From the NCBI GenBank assembly GCA_020974905.1, contig CP087563.1, forward strand, positions 682,001 through 746,000: 64,000 nucleotides of DNA. The letters run 5' to 3'. Made by a program: the position numbers and the translations under genes. Of the stretch, positions 44,062 to 53,004 are shown piece after piece. The DNA comes from Planctomycetes bacterium syqfu (GTDB taxonomy: Bacteria > Planctomycetota > Phycisphaerae > Phycisphaerales > Phycisphaeraceae). Below the pieces are notes generated by a model. It was not told where the DNA came from. It worked only from the letters and a program-made list of their open reading frames with translations, and made no database searches. Position 1 is the first letter of the stretch. Every line of letters starts with the position of its first letter.

Positions 44062-47000
44062 ATGATGCACTTTAATATCGACTCCAAACTGGCGTTTACC
44101 AGTCTCCTGACTGTTATGTTGTTGTGCTGCCTGTGTCGTGGACTGCATGCAGATCTGACCAATGATCCGGGCAGCAGCACATCGACATTTGACGATGTTG
44201 CACCCTATACAAGCGTCTTCAACTCGCTCTATTCCGACGGTCAGATTATCTACCTGCCCAATGCGGTGCATACCTATGACGGAGGGTACAGCACGTTGCA
44301 GTTGGATCATTCGGGCAATGTGGTAACCATTAATCTCGGAGCCCAGATACTCAGTACAGGCAGTTATGCCGTGAGCAATTTCAATGGTGCTAATGGGAAC
44401 CAGATCATCAACTCCGGCACTATCCAAACCACATTCGTCAATGGGCTGGGACTCTGGGATAACGGAACCAACACCAGTATTCTCAACAATGCTCAAGGGG
44501 TGATTGAAGGCGTTCGGGCCGGGATCATCATTGATAACATCTGCACGTTGGAAAATTATGGCAACATCAACGGCACGGCCGCCGTCGCAACGGATCGGAC
44601 TCCCAATAACGGATTTTATGGTGCAGCCGTGAATGCCGAAACCGTCAATGCTGCCATTGATTTTACCAACCACGTCAGCGGCGCCATCACCGGGACAACC
44701 TACGGCGTGAATCTCAAAGCAGCCCCCACCCAATTCACCAACAACGGCACCATCACCGCAACAAATGCCGATGGTTACGGACTCTACCTGTTAACCGGCA
44801 GCAATGAAGCGGCGCCCATCATCAACACCGGTTACATCAACGGCGGTTTCACCGGAGGCTATGGCAGCGGCAGTGGTATCGGAACCGACTTTTCCGTGGG
44901 AACAACCTTTATCGACAATAGCGGCCAAATCCAGGGCGACTTCGGGATCGATCTGAACAATGGTGGGAAGATCACCAACCGAGCAGGTGGCAAAATCATT
45001 GGCCAAGGCGGAGATGCAACCTTTGCCATCTATTCGGCTTTCGGGTCTGACAATACACTGGATATCGACAACAGCGGCCAAATCTCAGGCTACAACGGTA
45101 TCTACCTTGGCAGCGGTGGCACCATCACCAACTATGCCGGCGCCACCATCACCGGCACCCACTCCACCGCGGTCCAGTTCAGTGGGTTTGATGTCACCAG
45201 TGTCCTGATCAACCAGGAAAATGCCAGCATCTCTTCAACAAGTACCAATGCCCATGCGGTCTATGCCCACAACAATGGTCATGTCGACAATGCAGGGAGC
45301 ATCCAATCCACAAACTACGGCGTATCATTTAATCAGAACGGCAATGTCATCAACCGAGAAACCGGTACGATCAACGCAGATAAATATGCTGTCTATTTTG
45401 AAAATGATAATGGGACCGTCACCAACTACGGCAGCATCTCCGGTGGAAACAGCTACACCGCCATCTATCGCGTCAACACACTCACCAACTACGGTACCAT
45501 CGACGCCCATTTCAATTCCAATCGTGCCATTGATGGCACCTCCGGCAACGACACCTTTACCTTGTTCACCGGTTCAACCACCATCGGTGGAATCATGGGC
45601 AACGGTGGATCGGACATGCTGATCCTCGACGGTGACGGCACCGGTACCATGAATCAGTGGTCAACGGTCGGTATCACCAATTTCACAAAACAGGGAACCG
45701 GCACATGGATCATCCCAAGTGGCTACAGCCTCAACGGCGCTTCCTCATTTGCTGCCGACGCCGGAACGTTGGTTATCAATGGCTCTGTCACTGTACACGA
45801 TGGACAGGTCAATGATGGAGCAACCATCCAAGGCACAGGAAGCATCAATGCCGTCAATGACGCCAGTGCCATCAATTTTAACAGCGGTTCCACCTTGGCC
45901 ACCGGCAACTCCATCGGGCACATGACCATCAATACTGATCTGTATCTCAATGCAGGCGCCACCATGCAAGTGGAACTTAACACCAATTCCATCGACGAAC
46001 TGACTGTCAACGGTACGATGCACATCGCTGGCGACCTGCACCTTCTTGATCTCTCCGGTAATAACCTCGTCGATGGACAGCAGTATGACTTTATCAATGC
46101 AGAAGCATATGACGGCATGTTTGCCAACATCACGGACAACTCCGCCATGATGGATTTCACCGCTTCAATCGACGGCCAACTGATGCGTCTGACTGCCCAT
46201 CAAGCGAGTAATTTTGAGGATCATGCCCTGCCTCACCAAAACGGTCTTGCCCGGCGGTTGGACCTGGCCATGGAAAATAATCAACTCGGTGACCTGACGG
46301 GTGCCCTGGTTGGACTTGATGAAACAAGTCTTCGCAACGAGATGGATCGCCTACGTCCCAATGGTGCGCCGATCCGCACTGTGTTTTCCAATGCACAGGG
46401 GTTCAGTCAGGATTCACTCCAACTGGCTCGCAGTGCTCAGCAAGGTAACACGCGCTTTGCGGCTGCACCCGGTCAATCCATGCTCAAGCAACTTAATGAC
46501 GATCCGTACAGCCTGGCTCAGGACAGTGAACAAGCGACAGAACAAGCCAACATCTCTGATGGCAAGCTCCACTTCTTTGCTTCACCCTTCGGCCAGTTCG
46601 GTGACATTGATTCAAGCGATGCACGCACCGGCTACAGCTATGATGCCTACGGCGCGATCATCGGCGTGGATTACAACTGCATCCCCAACATGTCGCTCGG
46701 ACTTTCGCTGGGCTACATCAACACCGACATCGGCCTGGATAACTCGGCTGGTGACAGCAAGGTCGACACCCTGCGCTTCGGCCCCTATCTCACCTACACC
46801 AATGGCAACTGGAATGTCGATGCCTCCATCACCGGCGGCTTCCACTGGGTCGATGGCAAGCGAAACACCATCATGGGCACCGCCGAGTCCGACTACAACA
46901 GTTACGACTTCACGATCTACGGTGCTGCCAGCTACGACATGCAACTGGACAAGGTCACACTCAGCCCGACGTTCTCGTTGACCTATGTCCATCAGATGAC

Positions 47001-47382
47001 CGACGACTATGCCGAGTCTGGTGCGGGTACAGCCAACCTCACCGTCGAAGACATGCAGACCGACAGCCTCCAATCGTTGCTCGGTGTGCACGCAAGCATG
47101 CCGGTGATGTTGGGCAATCTTGCACTGACGCCCGAAGCCTGGATCGGCTGGAAGTACGAATGGCTTGATCGTGATGTGGACATCAATTCTGCGTTCTCTG
47201 CCAACGTGACATCGCCCTTCACCACCACCAGCGAAGGCACATCACGCAGCCAACTCGTTGCGGGTGCTGCGGTGTTCTCACAGATCAATGAAACCACATC
47301 ACTGAAGCTCAACTACGAACTGAACACCGCAAGCGACGTGACCATCCACTCCGTCTGGGCCATGATCGAACTGAACTTCTAA
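44062..47382 (+). CDS. Autotransporter (type Va), long passenger
   Basis: A 1106-residue outer-membrane protein. The signal peptide is about residues 1-31 (SLLTVMLLCCLCRGLHA). The passenger runs to about 740 and is a long beta-helix with repeated motifs such as NNGTITA, NSGQISGYNGIYLG and NAGSIQSTNYGV. From residue 757 the linker and barrel are nearly the same as in the gene before; the last residues are WAMIELNF. AGGA lies before two adjacent ATGs. The passenger shows little similarity to that of autotransporter 1 beyond the repeat style, so the pair share an anchor and differ in the displayed part. Confidence 0.92.
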   Translation: MMHFNIDSKLAFTSLLTVMLLCCLCRGLHADLTNDPGSSTSTFDDVAPYTSVFNSLYSDGQIIYLPNAVHTYDGGYSTLQLDHSGNVVTINLGAQILSTGSYAVSNFNGANGNQIINSGTIQTTFVNGLGLWDNGTNTSILNNAQGVIEGVRAGIIIDNICTLENYGNINGTAAVATDRTPNNGFYGAAVNAETVNAAIDFTNHVSGAITGTTYGVNLKAAPTQFTNNGTITATNADGYGLYLLTGSNEAAPIINTGYINGGFTGGYGSGSGIGTDFSVGTTFIDNSGQIQGDFGIDLNNGGKITNRAGGKIIGQGGDATFAIYSAFGSDNTLDIDNSGQISGYNGIYLGSGGTITNYAGATITGTHSTAVQFSGFDVTSVLINQENASISSTSTNAHAVYAHNNGHVDNAGSIQSTNYGVSFNQNGNVINRETGTINADKYAVYFENDNGTVTNYGSISGGNSYTAIYRVNTLTNYGTIDAHFNSNRAIDGTSGNDTFTLFTGSTTIGGIMGNGGSDMLILDGDGTGTMNQWSTVGITNFTKQGTGTWIIPSGYSLNGASSFAADAGTLVINGSVTVHDGQVNDGATIQGTGSINAVNDASAINFNSGSTLATGNSIGHMTINTDLYLNAGATMQVELNTNSIDELTVNGTMHIAGDLHLLDLSGNNLVDGQQYDFINAEAYDGMFANITDNSAMMDFTASIDGQLMRLTAHQASNFEDHALPHQNGLARRLDLAMENNQLGDLTGALVGLDETSLRNEMDRLRPNGAPIRTVFSNAQGFSQDSLQLARSAQQGNTRFAAAPGQSMLKQLNDDPYSLAQDSEQATEQANISDGKLHFFASPFGQFGDIDSSDARTGYSYDAYGAIIGVDYNCIPNMSLGLSLGYINTDIGLDNSAGDSKVDTLRFGPYLTYTNGNWNVDASITGGFHWVDGKRNTIMGTAESDYNSYDFTIYGAASYDMQLDKVTLSPTFSLTYVHQMTDDYAESGAGTANLTVEDMQTDSLQSLLGVHASMPVMLGNLALTPEAWIGWKYEWLDRDVDINSAFSANVTSPFTTTSEGTSRSQLVAGAAVFSQINETTSLKLNYELNTASDVTIHSVWAMIELNF

Positions 47383-47447
47383 AGCCAATCCACATTCAAA
47401 AAACCAACCAACACGCAAGCCCAGGTCTTGAATCCTGGGCTTGTTTT
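46330..47447 (+). repeat. Direct repeat copy B: autotransporter linker, barrel and terminator
   Basis: Second copy of the 1118-bp segment in copy A. Visible amino-acid changes are few: Asn to Lys in GDSNVDT, Arg to Lys in DGRRNT, and Phe to Leu in SRSQFVAG. Confidence 0.92.
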
Positions 47448-47449
47448 TT
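47416..47449 (+). terminator. Intrinsic terminator after autotransporter 2
   Basis: Stem CAAGCCCAGG (47416-47425) with CCTGGGCTTG (47434-47443), then a T run that is longer than in copy A. Confidence 0.87.
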
Positions 47450-47652
47450 ATCCATGCAGTCTACCGGTAACTCTAATCCAATCTCCGGTTCAATAATGGC
47501 TTAAGATCATCGAAAAGAACACAAATCGTTTGTAAAAATACCAATCTATCTTACTTCCACCTTTCATCTTGCCGACAAGAGTCATACCCGCCTGCTGATC
47601 AATCATTCAGCCAACATTTTGTGATTCTTTTTTCTTTTCGGAACCTTACATC

Positions 47653-50600
47653 ATGAGGCAGGTGACACACACCTTTATCGGGCGCAGCATTTCTACTTTA
47701 CTCTCCATGACCCTGATACTGCTGCTTGCAGGTCACTCGATTGCATGGGCGATCCAGCTTGAAGGTGAAGGCGGTGGCGGCGGCGATGATCCACTTCCTT
47801 ACACCACCGATGACGAGGGCAATGTCACGATCAATACGGCCCCGGACGGGAAGCTTGGTTTCTCTGGTGTCGACATCACCTATCTGGGGACGGTGGATCA
47901 GAATGTCACGTTATCTTCACTGCTAAGGTTGTCACAGGGCATGGAGAATCAGGTAACGATCAATGCCTCAGCCAGCCTCATCAATCATGGCAGTCAAGGA
48001 ATCAGTTTTTCCCATACAGGAAGCATTGAAAACCATGGCACACTCAAAGCGGGTTATACCGCCATCTTTGCTGCCAGCACCATCATCAACGCCGCGGATG
48101 GTTGGATCCAAACAACCTCTGCTGGTGATTATGCAATTGATGCATATAGTTGGAGCCAGGATATCATATTGATTGACAACGATGGCACGATCATGGCTGC
48201 TGGCGATGCGATTCAACTTTCAGAACTGACCTATTCGACTATCGAAAACAATGGTTTGATTCAAGGTCTCTATGGCATCAAATCGCGCGAAGGCTATCAC
48301 TTGATCACCAACCAGGAAGACGGACAGATTCTGGCGACTGAATGTGCCCTGTCCATCCAGACAACCAATCTGTCGCATCAGAAAAGCATAATCACCAACG
48401 AAAACCTGATTCAAACAGATCATAGCAACGAAGCTTTTTTCGACGGATATTTATTCAGTAAGAATATATTCAGCGCAATCTTTGCCAACAACTATGAGCT
48501 TAATAACTCAGGCCAAATCCTGGGCAACAATGCCTATGGCTTCCTGCACCTGCCCTCGCGTTTTGGTGCTGAGTATTTGAACACCGAGATCGGTACTTCC
48601 ACCATCAACAATCAGGCCGGCGGGTTGATCCAATCGGATATCATTGCCATCCGTTCATTTGATTCTGACCTGGTCGTCAACAATGATGGCACAATCAAAC
48701 GCGCTCCGGCTGCTGGCGTGGATTGGGATACGGACATGGCGGATACGATTTATCCGGCTGCCATCCAATCCGAAGCGGCAATCACGCTGTACAACAACGA
48801 ACAGGGCATCATCGAATCCGATGGGTACGCGATTGTTATCATGCCCGATTCTGACCTTACTTTTGACAGCGATCACAAACAGTCTGTCATCGTCAACAAG
48901 GGCACCCTCCGCGCGACCGATGACGACGGCTATGCCATCCACACCACCGGGCGAGGTCTGGACCTGACACTGCATACCGGTTCATCTACCAGCGGTAAAA
49001 TTGCCTTTGACAGTGACTATCTCGACGAGAACCAACTCACCTTGACCGGCACAGGCGACAGCCACTTGTCTGATAGCATTGAAGGAAAATTAAGCATCGT
49101 CAAACAAGGTGCTGGCACGTGGACATTGGGCAACAGCGATCAGCCCATCGACACCCGTGGAGGCATCGTCGAAGTGAAGCAGGGTCGCCTGGATGTGTAT
49201 GCTGACATGTTCATCGGAAGCAACCTCTATGTCCGCAGCGGTGCAACACTGGGCGGGGGTGGCAACATCATCAGTTTCGACGATTCTGACGCGGTCAATG
49301 TCATCATCCAAGACCAGGCCACCCTGGCGCTGGGTAACTCGGAGATCGGGGACATGGACATCAACGCCCCACTGATCTTTGAAGATGGCAGCACCTTGCA
49401 GGCCAAAATCTTCTGCATTGATTCGGCCAATGATGTCCATGAATCCGATCAGCTTTATGTCTCAAGTATCACGGTCGGTCAGGACACCACGCTGCATCTG
49501 ATTGATCTCTCCAATGCCGACCAGCAGATCCAGCCAGACCAACTTCTAACCATCGTCAACAGTGATACGCCAATCGTAAACGGGTTCTCACAGGTCACCG
49601 ACACTTCGGCCATCCTGGATTTTGAGCAGGTCATCGTCAACCCTGCCGACGATCAGATCGATTCCAAGACACCTTACACCCTTTCAGTGCAAGCCAGAGC
49701 GACCAGTTGCTACGACGATCACGCTCAATCCGACAATCAACATGCCGTAGCCGGCGTGCTTGACCAGGCCGTGATCGACGGGTGCATGACCGACCTGACC
49801 GGCAAACTCAATCCATTAAGTGCCGACCAACTCCGCAAGGAATTCAAACGTCTGCAACCCAATGTCTCACCGATGCAGACCATCTTCTCCAACGCTCAGC
49901 AGGTCTCCACCGACACCTTCCGGGCAGCGCACCTGGCGCGCTCCGGCAAGACCAACCCCGGACAGAGCATGATGGCTCAACTGGCGGACGAGCCGTTCAC
50001 GCTCGCTCAGAATGATCAAACAGCAGAACAAGTCCCTGCTGCTGAGAAACTCCATGTCTACGCATCGCCCTTTGGACAGTTTGGCCGAATCGACGAAACT
50101 GACAACCGCACCGGATACAACTTCGAAGCCTACGGCGCGATCGTTGGCGTCGATTACCAATGCCTCAACAACACCGCAATGGGATTCTCACTGGGCTACA
50201 TCAACACCGACATCGGCATGAATGACAACTTCGGTGACAGCAATGTCAACACGATGCGCTTCGGCCCCTATCTCAGCTACGAAAAAGGACCGTGGACCAT
50301 TGATGCTTCCGTGACGGGTGGCTTGCACTGGGTCGATGCCAACCGCAACACAATCAATGGTGTTGCCAAGAGTGATTACAACAGCTATGACATCACGCTA
50401 TACGGCGCAGCCAACTATGACATCCAGCTTGGTGATTGGCTGCTGACCCCGACTGCATCACTGACCTATATTCACCAGATGACTGACAGCTACACCGAAG
50501 CCGGTGCGGGCTCTGCGAATCTCAACGTCGATGATCTTGACACCGACAGCCTTCAATCGCTGATCGGCATGCATGTCAGACGTGACGTCATGCTGGGCAA

Positions 50601-50865
50601 TATCGCCCTGACACCTGAAGCATGGATTGGCTGGAAATACCAATGGCTGGATCAGGACATCAACCTCAATGCAGTTTTTGCCTCCAATGCCACCACCAGC
50701 TTTAACAGTGCAAGCGACGGTACGGCACGCAGCCAACTTGTCACCGGGCTCGCCATCGCCTCTCAAATCAGTGACAACACCAAGTTCAAATGCAACTACG
50801 AATGGCAGACATCCAGTGATACGAACATTCACACGGTCTGGGCCATGATCGAATTGAATTTCTGA
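47653..50865 (+). CDS. Autotransporter (type Va), diverged third copy
   Basis: A 1070-residue outer-membrane protein. The signal peptide is about residues 1-33 (STLLSMTLILLLAG ... AWA), followed by an acidic Gly run (EGEGGGGGDD). The passenger (to ~715) is beta-helical with repeats such as NNDGTIMAAGDAI and NKGTLRATDDDGYAI. Linker and barrel (from LRKEFKRLQPN, ~725) are homologous to the other two but clearly diverged: ASPFGQFGRIDE, YGAIVGVDYQ, AWIGWKYQW, ending WAMIELNF. The ATG at 47653 has only a weak GGAA upstream. It is the last of the tandem set, followed by a terminator shared with the convergent TetR gene. Confidence 0.92.
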   Translation: MRQVTHTFIGRSISTLLSMTLILLLAGHSIAWAIQLEGEGGGGGDDPLPYTTDDEGNVTINTAPDGKLGFSGVDITYLGTVDQNVTLSSLLRLSQGMENQVTINASASLINHGSQGISFSHTGSIENHGTLKAGYTAIFAASTIINAADGWIQTTSAGDYAIDAYSWSQDIILIDNDGTIMAAGDAIQLSELTYSTIENNGLIQGLYGIKSREGYHLITNQEDGQILATECALSIQTTNLSHQKSIITNENLIQTDHSNEAFFDGYLFSKNIFSAIFANNYELNNSGQILGNNAYGFLHLPSRFGAEYLNTEIGTSTINNQAGGLIQSDIIAIRSFDSDLVVNNDGTIKRAPAAGVDWDTDMADTIYPAAIQSEAAITLYNNEQGIIESDGYAIVIMPDSDLTFDSDHKQSVIVNKGTLRATDDDGYAIHTTGRGLDLTLHTGSSTSGKIAFDSDYLDENQLTLTGTGDSHLSDSIEGKLSIVKQGAGTWTLGNSDQPIDTRGGIVEVKQGRLDVYADMFIGSNLYVRSGATLGGGGNIISFDDSDAVNVIIQDQATLALGNSEIGDMDINAPLIFEDGSTLQAKIFCIDSANDVHESDQLYVSSITVGQDTTLHLIDLSNADQQIQPDQLLTIVNSDTPIVNGFSQVTDTSAILDFEQVIVNPADDQIDSKTPYTLSVQARATSCYDDHAQSDNQHAVAGVLDQAVIDGCMTDLTGKLNPLSADQLRKEFKRLQPNVSPMQTIFSNAQQVSTDTFRAAHLARSGKTNPGQSMMAQLADEPFTLAQNDQTAEQVPAAEKLHVYASPFGQFGRIDETDNRTGYNFEAYGAIVGVDYQCLNNTAMGFSLGYINTDIGMNDNFGDSNVNTMRFGPYLSYEKGPWTIDASVTGGLHWVDANRNTINGVAKSDYNSYDITLYGAANYDIQLGDWLLTPTASLTYIHQMTDSYTEAGAGSANLNVDDLDTDSLQSLIGMHVRRDVMLGNIALTPEAWIGWKYQWLDQDINLNAVFASNATTSFNSASDGTARSQLVTGLAIASQISDNTKFKCNYEWQTSSDTNIHTVWAMIELNF

Positions 50866-50892
50866 TCACGCAACGAATTGGATGATTGAAAG

Positions 50893-50924
50893 AAAAACGC
50901 ACAGGTTTGAGCCCGTGCGTTTTT
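50893..50924. terminator. Bidirectional terminator
   Basis: Stem AAAAACGCAC (50893-50902) with GTGCGTTTTT (50915-50924), A-rich on the left and T-rich on the right. It lies between convergent autotransporter 3 and the TetR gene. Confidence 0.85.
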
Positions 50925-50950
50925 TCATGGTTGTTGATTCTTACTGTGTA

Positions 50951-51652
50951 TTATTCAGCTTCGGTGACTTCCAGTGCCGGCTTTGACGGCGTGGGTAACC
51001 CCAGGGGCAGACACACGTACATGGCGATATGCCAGGCTGCGGCTGCAAGATACTCAGGGGTGAAGTCCTCTTCGAGTTTCATGTCGTAGAGAATCAGGCG
51101 TTTGCTGACGACTGGATACTGAAGCAGTGACCAAAGTAGTTGCTGCATGAATGCGGCCTGCATGTCATCCATGTCCGGGCAGACGCGCTTGAAGAACTCA
51201 GGCAAGGCTTGCTGCACATCTGCAAAACACTCAAAGAGCATCATCAACGCCTTGTCATTGCCCTCAACAAGTATCCGCAGATAAAGCCCAAGCAGATTCT
51301 TGACACTCTCAGGCCCATGACAGGCATTGAGAAAAGAATGAATCGATGCGTGCAACGTATCGGCGACGGCCTGCTTATCCTCGGGATCCACTTCAAAAAG
51401 CGGTGCAAAATGTTGATTTAATGCACCCAGTTCAACCGTGAAATGTCGGATGGTCTCAAGGAACAGGTTTTCCTTGGACTGAAAGTGGTAAATGATATTA
51501 CTCAACCCGACACCTGAAGCGGCAGAGATATCGCGGATACTGGTGCGACCATATCCTTTCTCAGCAAACATCTGGCCAGCAGCTTTGAGAATCTGCTGAC
51601 GAGTCTGTTCGCCTTGAGCCAGACGGTTGTCAGAATGTACGGGACTGTTCAT
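50951..51652 (-). CDS. TetR/AcrR family transcriptional regulator
   Basis: A 233-residue regulator. Residues ~15-62 form the TetR helix-turn-helix: QTRQQILKAAGQMFAEKGYG, then ISAASGVGLSNIIYHFQSKE. The C-terminal ligand domain, with LGLYLRILVEGND and a Phe/Pro-rich LPEFFKRVCPDM, resembles the CecR-type (DUF1956) group that often controls efflux or envelope genes; this is a by-eye match. The start at 51652 follows AAAGG at about 8 bases; a longer frame lacks a site. It converges on the autotransporter array, so it may or may not control it. No matching palindrome was identified upstream of the autotransporters. Confidence 0.88.
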   Translation of the reverse strand: MNSPVHSDNRLAQGEQTRQQILKAAGQMFAEKGYGRTSIRDISAASGVGLSNIIYHFQSKENLFLETIRHFTVELGALNQHFAPLFEVDPEDKQAVADTLHASIHSFLNACHGPESVKNLLGLYLRILVEGNDKALMMLFECFADVQQALPEFFKRVCPDMDDMQAAFMQQLLWSLLQYPVVSKRLILYDMKLEEDFTPEYLAAAAWHIAMYVCLPLGLPTPSKPALEVTEAE

Positions 51653-52296
51653 CCCAATGCACCTTTCCCGATCTGAAAACTTAATAGATCGTCCATGCAT
51701 CTTAGCATAACCACTCATACAGTTCATAAAAATGTGATTTTACTTTTGTCTATCACTGCTTTTCAAAAACCGCTGAAATTCAAATGCTTACACAAGACAG
51801 AAACCTCTTGATGGTATTGGCAAACCCACCTGCTCTCTCTTCTTTTGGCAACTTACATAAGATAAATACTCTTGTAATACCCGATGTTGCAGACGTATAA
51901 AAAGGTGGGAGAACGCCTGTTCAACCTTCAGATATCAACGCCATTCATCAACCAATGGCTTGATATGCAAGTCCATGTATATTCAACAAGATCAGGTGGA
52001 AGTTGAAAATTAATTTCTGAATTTTGTTAAAAAGAATCAAATGAAGAAACATCTGCGGTTCCAATCCACAATTTTGTGCATATATCTTGAATGTCACATG
52101 TTTGCGGGACGCGAGAAGAATGCGCCGGATATTGAGATTTTTGTTCAATAATCTCACGTACACTTGCTTGCGTGTGAACGATCAAATTGAACGTGTTGCA
52201 CTTAATGATGAACTCAAAATGCATGAGGACATGTGATTGCTTCGCTTCAAATGAGACATGTGGACTGATGAAGTTGGAAAAGTAAGCAACTCAGAT
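51653..52296. other. AT-rich intergenic region; possible decayed AraC-type fragment
   Basis: About 640 bp with no intact gene. On the minus strand, 52020-52127 reads RRILLASRKHVTFKIYAQNC and continues GLEPQMFLHLILF, which loosely recalls the AraC-family second HTH (LL..S......A..CG(F/L)E.Q..F...F). The flanking frames are broken and have no ribosome site, so at most this is a remnant. The promoter of the TetR gene should also lie here. Confidence 0.3.
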
Positions 52297-53004
52297 TCAA
52301 TCGACGAAATCGATCAAGCCGCTGAATGCCATGACTGCATTGTGCCCGAACATCGGGGCGGTCAATTCATCTTCAAACAGGTGATCTGAGTCAAAGTGGT
52401 GACCAGCAATTTGTGTTGTCATCAGGTGACTGGATTTGAAAGCTGCATGATTATCATTCCAAACCACACTCCCCCGCCAATCATTGACATTGGCCAGCGG
52501 GTTGGTATGAATGGATTTGACAGCACCACCGCTATTGGCAATTGCACGGTCCGTGGCAATCGGCGCCTGGGCGTTACTGGTCTGGCGCCATTCTTCTTCA
52601 CGATCACCAGGATTATTGGGGTGAATCATGAGCAAGGAATAGGAATAATGGTTGACGTTCACCGTGTCACCCGGCTGCCAGATGGTTTTGCTTGAATCCT
52701 GTGGATTGATCACATACTCACCAGCAAAATAGTTTTGATCCAACAACAATTGGAAACGATTTTCCACGGTCGCCGAAGTGCTATCAAGCTTGCCTTCACT
52801 GTCGATTCCCGGGTACCAATCCTTGTTGGACTGGGCAAAAATGGTCATGCAGGCATGGATCCCACGGATTTGTGCGGTGCCCTGAATCTGACGTGCGCGA
52901 GACCTTGCCGACGCCAGCGCAGGCAAAAGAATTCCGATCAAGAGTGCAATGATCGAAATGACCACAAGAAGCTCAATCAGCGTAAATGCCCGATTCGTTT
53001 TCAT
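52297..53004 (-). CDS. Pseudopilin-like protein with prepilin N-terminal domain
   Basis: A 235-residue protein. The very short leader MKTNRA is followed by [20 protein letters not shown], the prepilin cleavage/methylation segment with Glu at +5. The rest has the N-x-D-W-Y-P-G type motif (FAQSNKDWYPG) common in planctomycete members. The C-terminal part ends near MFGHNAVMAFSGLIDFVD. A longer frame exists upstream, but the leader fixes the start at 53004. No other secretion gene is adjacent. It may be a substrate or minor pseudopilin of a type II/IV-like system encoded elsewhere. Confidence 0.85.
   Translation of the reverse strand: MKTNRAFTLIELLVVISIIALLIGILLPALASARSRARQIQGTAQIRGIHACMTIFAQSNKDWYPGIDSEGKLDSTSATVENRFQLLLDQNYFAGEYVINPQDSSKTIWQPGDTVNVNHYSYSLLMIHPNNPGDREEEWRQTSNAQAPIATDRAIANSGGAVKSIHTNPLANVNDWRGSVVWNDNHAAFKSSHLMTTQIAGHHFDSDHLFEDELTAPMFGHNAVMAFSGLIDFVD

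Noticed and set aside
51948-52224. Two small overlapping minus-strand frames as intact genes
   Set aside because: No ribosome sites, AT-rich sequence and a mutual frame shift; at most a decayed fragment.
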